34,963 bases of DNA, from positions 1 through 34,963 of the forward strand of contig NZ_JAAGNI010000113.1 in assembly GCF_010550605.1 (NCBI RefSeq), given 5' to 3'. Positions 31,018 to 34,963 of this stretch are shown here, piece by piece. How positions within the stretch are numbered: the first letter of the stretch is position 1; every line of letters starts with the position of its first letter. The DNA is from Streptomyces sp. SID9727. GTDB taxonomy: Bacteria; Actinomycetota; Actinomycetes; Streptomycetales; Streptomycetaceae. The position numbers and the translations under genes are program-made. The notes below the pieces were generated by a model that was not told the DNA's origin, did no database searches, and was given only the letters and a program-made list of their open reading frames with translations.

Positions 31018-31383
31018 TCAGTGGGTGGTGGGGATGAGCGTCGGGCAGACCTCGCCCTCGATCAGGCCGCCCGAGTACTTGAGGTAGTCGTAGTAGAGGA
31101 CGTCACCGGTCCTCGGGCCGACGATGCCGTCCGCCGAGAGGCCGTGGTGGCGCTGGAAGTCGGTCAGGGCCGCGTACGTGGCCTGGCCGTACACGCCGTC
31201 ACGCACGAGGTTGTATCCCGCCAGCTCCAGCCCCCGCTGCACGCAGACCACCGCCGTACCGCGCTGATCGGGCTTGATGTACGCGACACCCACGTCGGCC
31301 TGGGCGACGCCGGCGAGCGAGGTGACGGCGATGGCGGCAGTGCCGAAGGCGACGGCTCCGCGCCGGAGAACGGTCTTGAACAT
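31018..31383 (-). CDS. Secreted peptidoglycan-binding (PG_binding_1) protein
   Basis: 121 aa from ATG 31383 (GGGGGAAA 6 nt upstream). Signal peptide MFKTVLRRGAVAFGTAAIAVTSLAGVAQA, about 29 residues. The rest is one PG-binding domain: VVCVQRGLELAGYNLVRDGVYGQATYAALTDFQRHHGLSADGIVGPRTGDVL, with the D-G-x-Y-G and DFQ..HGL-x-xDGIVG marks. Two Cys (about 47 and 113) could pair. There is no catalytic domain; it may anchor in the wall or act as an inhibitor or adaptor. It belongs to a common group of small secreted Streptomyces proteins. Confidence 0.88.
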   Translation of the reverse strand: MFKTVLRRGAVAFGTAAIAVTSLAGVAQADVGVAYIKPDQRGTAVVCVQRGLELAGYNLVRDGVYGQATYAALTDFQRHHGLSADGIVGPRTGDVLYYDYLKYSGGLIEGEVCPTLIPTTH

Positions 31384-31711
31384 GGAAGGTTTCCCCCATC
31401 TCGTAAGCGGTCACGAGCTGCCCCGGCAGGGCGGTCCGTGACTCGGACAGGGCTCCATGCTCGGGACCCCGCCACCCGTCCCACCAGGACTTCCCGTCCC
31501 AGAGACATCCCGGGCCACGGAGGACGAACCGACCGGGACGTCCACCCGCGTCCCGGTCGCGTCCCGGTCGCGAATCCCGGCGCGGGACGCATGCCCCTAT
31601 CGCCTATCCGAGAAGAACGACCGTTTCATCCAGGGGTCGGGAGCCGGCCGGCCCGCCGAATGGGTCGTTCCCCCCGGCCGCGCCGACCGGTGAGTCCCGG
31701 CCTCCGGGCCG
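31384..31711. other. Intergenic region (328 bp) without a gene
   Basis: It holds an 11-bp tandem repeat GCGTCCCGGTC (31548-31558, 31559-31569) within a wider CCGGGAC-rich stretch, and the promoter of the peptidoglycan-binding gene. No good -10/-35 pair is seen. Codon use in all frames is poor. Confidence 0.5.
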
Positions 31712-32344
31712 CTACGCCGTACGCACCTCCGCGAACGCCCCCCGCACCTCCGCGTCCTCCGGCGTGCGCCAGGGGCCGGACACGTGGCCCGGCGCGCCCT
31801 CCGGTGCGTCGGTGGCAGGTCGCAGGACGCGGTTCACGTGGAGGACCGCACCCGGGACGGGCAGGTCCGTGCCCTCCGGGGTGTCCGTCGCCCCGGGGGT
31901 CGCCGGGCCGAAGGGGGCGCCGCTGCGGGCGTGCGTGATCGTCGGGTCCGGGGTGTCGCTCACGCTCTGGGCCTGGGGTTCCGCGCGGCCGTCCAGCAGG
32001 GCGAGCAGCTGCGCCACCAGGACCGGGTCCTGGCAGCCGTCGTACACCCAGCGCTTCCCGAGCACGCCGTGCGTGCTCATGCCGATGAGGGCGTCCTCCG
32101 CGCCTTCGAGCGCCGCTCCACGGTAGGTGAGCGGCACGAAGTACGGCACCGGCTCGGCGCCCGAGGTGTCGGTGACCACCATGAACTCGATGCCCACCTC
32201 ACCCTGCGGGTCGTCCAGCCGGAATCCGCCGGACCTGACGAGGGCCGGGGCGGCGGAGCCCACGTACCAGGGGCGGGTCGGAAGCCAGGTGGTGAGCAGT
32301 TCGAGCTTGGTCGGCGACAGGGTGGTGCGGTGGATGACGGCCAT
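31712..32344 (-). CDS. Maltokinase N-terminal-cap-like protein
   Basis: 210 aa from ATG 32344 (GGGAG about 10 nt upstream). MAVIHRTTLSPTKLELLTTWLPTRPWY, GGFRLDDPQGEVGIEFMVVTDTSG, PYFVPLTYRGAALEGAEDALIGMSTHGVLGKRWVYDGCQDPVLVAQLLALLDGRA is the cap domain that precedes maltokinase (Mak/Pep2) in the TreS-Mak-GlgE glycogen pathway. Here it is alone, without the kinase, followed by a Pro/Gly-rich tail. Databases often list it as '1,4-alpha-glucan branching protein', which is misleading. It may bind maltose-1-phosphate-pathway proteins or sugars; unproven. Confidence 0.8.
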   Translation of the reverse strand: MAVIHRTTLSPTKLELLTTWLPTRPWYVGSAAPALVRSGGFRLDDPQGEVGIEFMVVTDTSGAEPVPYFVPLTYRGAALEGAEDALIGMSTHGVLGKRWVYDGCQDPVLVAQLLALLDGRAEPQAQSVSDTPDPTITHARSGAPFGPATPGATDTPEGTDLPVPGAVLHVNRVLRPATDAPEGAPGHVSGPWRTPEDAEVRGAFAEVRTA

Positions 32345-32609
32345 GCCGGAGGTCTCCCGTGGGTCGCGTGGGTGGCTGGTCATCGTACGCACGGGGCCAG
32401 TTGTCGGCCCCGCCCGCCGACTTGAGCGCACGCCTTCAGGCCGACTCTTCCTGCGCGGCGCGTCGGTCCGCAGCGGTTGCACGGAAGCCGCCGAGCCGGA
32501 CGATGCCGCGCCCGGCCAGTTCGGATCGCCGCAGTAAGGTGAAGGTCGGCTCGGGCACCGCGAGGATTCCTACCAAAGAGGTCGGGTGGCGGTATGGGTC
32601 GACGAACTC

Positions 32610-32909
32610 ATGACACGTATTCCGGGCCTTTCTCTACGCAGGCTCCTCCTCTGCGGGTCCGCACTGGTGGCCGCGGCCCTCGTGACGGTGTGTACGGGCG
32701 ACGCCGACGGCCCGAGCACATCACCGAGCGGTCGGGCCGGGAGGCAGAGCCCTCGGACGCGTCCGCCACCCGTGACGACAGGCTGGGCGAACAGGTCGAG
32801 AAGACTCTCGGTCTCGACGGCCACGGTAAGGATCGACGGTGACCGAGTGGGGCGAGCCACCGGAATGGTCGGGTGGCGCCTCGACAAGGTGAAGACGGCT
32901 GACGAGTAG
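32610..32909 (+). pseudogene. Probable decayed lipoprotein gene with compensating frame shifts
   Basis: From ATG 32610 the frame reads MTRIPGLSLRRLLLCGSALVAAALVTVCTGDADGP, a lipoprotein-like signal with a Cys but a broken lipobox (LVTVC where LVTGC is expected). From about 32705 to 32830 the codon bias favours the +2 frame, which reads EPSDASATRDDRLGEQVEKTLGLD; afterwards the first frame again looks coding (STATVRIDGDRVGRATGMVGWRLDKVKTADE) to the stop at 32909. The uninterrupted product would have an Arg/Pro-rich unlikely middle. Best read as a lipoprotein gene with one insertion and one deletion. Sequencing error is possible. Confidence 0.45.
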
Positions 32910-32916
32910 GCCGCGA

Positions 32917-32955
32917 CCGCCACAGCCCGCCGCCACAGCCCGCCGCCACGGCCCG
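32917..32955. repeat. Three 13-bp tandem repeats
   Basis: CCGCCACAGCCCG at 32917-32929 and 32930-32942, then CCGCCACGGCCCG at 32943-32955, adjoining the terminator. Confidence 0.8.
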
Positions 32956-32989
32956 CCGCCGGCGCCCATCTCGCGGGCTCCGGCGGCGG
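32953..32989. terminator. Hairpin terminator downstream of the GH87 gene
   Basis: CCGCCGCCGG (32953-32962) pairs with CCGGCGGCGG (32980-32989); GCCC and GGGC inside extend the stem. It follows the decayed lipoprotein and the convergent GH87 gene. Confidence 0.7.
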
Positions 32990-33025
32990 AACCACGGGTG
33001 AGGTCCGCCCATCAGGCGGCAACGG

Positions 33026-34963
33026 TCACCAGCCGGACGGCGCCGGGGGCGGGACCACCTCCGGGCGGTCGTCGCAGGTGATCGTGTTCGGCAGCAGCCA
33101 CGGCGCGAGCCAGCCGCCGTCGTTGCCGCCCAGGTCCGTGAGGCCGAACTCCGAACCGGTCGACGGGAAGTTGAACGAGCCGCAGTTGTTGACGCCCACC
33201 GCGCCCACGTTGCGCGCGTCCACGTTCTCGAAGGTGGCCCCGCCCGCCGCGCGGGCGCTCAGCACCGAGGTGCCCGTGCCGTCGACCCGGATGTCCTTGA
33301 AGTGGATGTTCTCGATGACGTACCGGTCCTTCACCGCCCAGTCCGAGACCAGCATGACCGCGTTGTACGTGCTGTCGAGGAAGTCGTTGCCCGTCACCCG
33401 GATGTCCGCGCCGTCGATGCTCCGGTCCAGGGCGTAGACCCACAGCGCGCCGAGCCCGATCTTCCAGTTCAGCTCGAACGTGCCCGCGCGGACGGTGGTG
33501 TTGCGGGCCAGGTCCACCTTCCCGGCGAAGGGCTCGGCGCCGAAGCGGGAGCCGAGGTGCAGCGCGCTGCCCTCGCGGACCGGGTCGGCGACGAGGTTGT
33601 CGGAGACGGCGATGTCGCTGCCGCCGTAGATCGCGATGCCGTTGGCGAGGACCGGGGTCTGCACGGTGTTGTGGTCGAAGGTGTTGCGGGCGTTCGTGGT
33701 CTTCTCGGCCCACATCGCGAGGCCGTCGTCGCCCGAGTTGCGTACGAAGGTGTTCGTGACGCGTGAATCGGTCACGCCGGTGTGGAAGTTGATGGCGTCC
33801 GCGATCTGGTCCACGATCACGGTGTCGGAGACCTTGAGGTTCCTCATCGGGCCGTCGAACCACATGCCGACCTTGGTGTGGCTGATGTGCAGGCCCTCGA
33901 TGGACGAATCGCTCATCGCGCCGCCGATCGCGTTGACCTGGTCGGTGTCGACGCGCTCGCGCACGTCGCCCTCGATGGCGAAGCCCGACAGATGCACGTC
34001 GCGGCTGCCGCCCTCGGCCGCGGACTTCCCGTAGAAGCCGACGCCGGTGTGCGTGGACCCGTCGGCGGCGGGCTCGGCGAGGGCGACCTCACGGCCCTTG
34101 ATCTTCGTGTACCAGTTGCCCGCGCCGGTGATCGTGACGTCGTCCACCAGGATGTGCCGGTCCACCCGGTACGTGCCCGGCGGGATGTACACCTTCAGAT
34201 GGGCGCGCCGGGCGAACGCGATCGCCTTCTCGATCGCCCCCGCCGCGTCCCGCCGCCCGGTCGGGTCGGCCCCGAACGCGAGGACGTTGGCGGCGAGCAG
34301 TTCGACGTGCGGCAGCCCCACCCGCTCGGAGTCCAGCAGGTCGATCACCGTCCACGCGGCCCGGCTGCCGGCCGGCACGGTCAGCCGTACGGTGTCGCCC
34401 GCGCGGTACGTACGGCCGAGCAGGAGGCGCTGCTCGTCGTAGAAGTGGCTGGGCCGGAACGGCTTGTCCACGACCGGGGCGGGCGTGGTCGCGGCGGGCA
34501 CGCAGCCGCACTCGGTGATCCACCAGTCGGGGTGGAGGAGCCCGGCGCCCGGGTCGTTGGAGAACGGGTACTGGTTGTACAGCCAGGAGTACCGCGAGGT
34601 CAGCGTCATCGTGGACCGTTTGTGGCCGTTCACCGAGACGTCGAGCGGCGCCGTGATCCCGCCGCCGCCCGGCGCGTCCGGGATGCTGTAGCGCACGGTG
34701 ATCGCGTCGGCCGCCGCGGGCAGCGTGAACTCCACGTGCTGCCCGGGCGCCAGCCGGACCGCCCGACGCCCCGACGCCTCGGACGGCAGGGTGTACGCGT
34801 CCCGGTCCGGCCCGATCACCATCCCGTCGGTCACCGCGTTCTCGGCCTCCTGCTCCGCGAACGCCACCTTCGCGCCGCGCCCCTGCACCAGCGCGGGATC
34901 GAGGGCGGCGCGCGTGACGACCGGGGCCGGGGCGGCGGGGGTCCGGGGCCCGGCGAGCGCGGG
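33026..34963 (-). CDS. GH87-type alpha-1,3-glucanase / mycodextranase, N-terminus outside the window
   Basis: 645 residues are visible and the frame continues past the right edge; the signal peptide must lie outside. The first 200 visible residues form one or two beta-sandwich (CBM35/CBM6-like) regions (AFAEQEAENA, FTLPAAADAITVRYSIPDA, DTVRLTVPAGSRAAWTVIDLLD). A right-handed beta-helix follows from LAFGADPTGRRDAAGAIEKAIAFA. Catalytic candidates: Asp of DAINFHTG (codon 33797-33799) and the Asp pair in SGDDGLAMW (33725-33730). Their spacing, 23 residues, equals that of the catalytic D1067, D1090 and D1091 reported in a Paenibacillus GH87. Substrate would be alpha-1,3-glucan of fungal walls or biofilm. 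It ends in PPPAPSGW. Confidence 0.85.
   Translation of the reverse strand, partial: PALAGPRTPAAPAPVVTRAALDPALVQGRGAKVAFAEQEAENAVTDGMVIGPDRDAYTLPSEASGRRAVRLAPGQHVEFTLPAAADAITVRYSIPDAPGGGGITAPLDVSVNGHKRSTMTLTSRYSWLYNQYPFSNDPGAGLLHPDWWITECGCVPAATTPAPVVDKPFRPSHFYDEQRLLLGRTYRAGDTVRLTVPAGSRAAWTVIDLLDSERVGLPHVELLAANVLAFGADPTGRRDAAGAIEKAIAFARRAHLKVYIPPGTYRVDRHILVDDVTITGAGNWYTKIKGREVALAEPAADGSTHTGVGFYGKSAAEGGSRDVHLSGFAIEGDVRERVDTDQVNAIGGAMSDSSIEGLHISHTKVGMWFDGPMRNLKVSDTVIVDQIADAINFHTGVTDSRVTNTFVRNSGDDGLAMWAEKTTNARNTFDHNTVQTPVLANGIAIYGGSDIAVSDNLVADPVREGSALHLGSRFGAEPFAGKVDLARNTTVRAGTFELNWKIGLGALWVYALDRSIDGADIRVTGNDFLDSTYNAVMLVSDWAVKDRYVIENIHFKDIRVDGTGTSVLSARAAGGATFENVDARNVGAVGVNNCGSFNFPSTGSEFGLTDLGGNDGGWLAPWLLPNTITCDDRPEVVPPPAPSGW

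Noticed and set aside
31548..31569. 11-bp tandem repeat as an operator array
   Set aside because: Only two units in a CCGGGAC-rich region, no promoter nearby; more likely low-complexity drift.

Overview
The window is high-GC DNA with strongly GC-biased third codon positions, GTG/TTG starts, many ATGA/GTGA-coupled genes and several gene families typical of Streptomyces (DUF397 with XRE-DUF5753, HelD-type ATPases, CebR-box cellulases, a second-type hemC). It reads as a chromosomal stretch of a Streptomyces. I see no rRNA, complete tRNA, CRISPR array, insertion sequence or phage module.

Layout. 1-336 (-) is the start of a small HAAS-like protein. 421-6034 holds a motor-less protein with an XPB N-terminal-like domain and a WYL-like tail (+), two small minus-strand genes sharing a 14-residue tag, and the XPB/Ssl2-type helicase (+). 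6054-8649 has a 56-aa orphan (-) and a HelD-family RNA polymerase-recycling ATPase (+). 8704-11340 (-) is a secreted GH9 cellulase with CBM2 behind two CebR boxes. 11627-14845 is a divergent copper pair, cutC (-) and copA (+), with a CsoR-like leader. 14906-19391 has a GNAT acetyltransferase (-), a small secreted protein, a coupled three-gene operon (two DUF6461-like proteins and an HD phosphohydrolase) and a Cmx/CmrA-like efflux pump (+). 19461-20133 (-) is a DUF4031 gene pair. 20249-23764 (+) is a MurNAc utilisation operon: RpiR regulator, murQ etherase and PTS EIIBC permease.

23821-26267 (-) holds a Uma2 nuclease-fold gene and a tightly packed four-gene set ending in an altered inositol-monophosphatase-like protein. 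26381-27799 (+) is an XRE-DUF5753 regulator with two tandem double-motif DUF397 genes. 27891-28844 (+) is an erythromycin-esterase-family protein with a degenerate first active-site motif, under a MerR/SoxR-type operator. It shares a CTAG stop tetranucleotide with an orphan hemC (28841-29773, -). 30064-30903 (+) is a winged-helix/zinc-ribbon regulator, 31018-31383 (-) a secreted peptidoglycan-binding protein, 31712-32344 (-) a maltokinase-cap-like protein, 32610-32909 (+) a probable decayed lipoprotein gene, and 33026-34963 (-) a GH87-type alpha-1,3-glucanase running off the window.

Functional themes are polymer degradation (GH9, GH87), cell-wall sugar salvage (MurQ/PTS), copper handling, nucleic-acid motors (XPB, HelD) and Streptomyces-specific regulators. 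The most unusual items are the shared tag in the XPB neighbourhood, the double DUF397 duplication, two enzyme-family proteins with substituted active-site residues, and several predicted leaderless promoters with overlapping operators.
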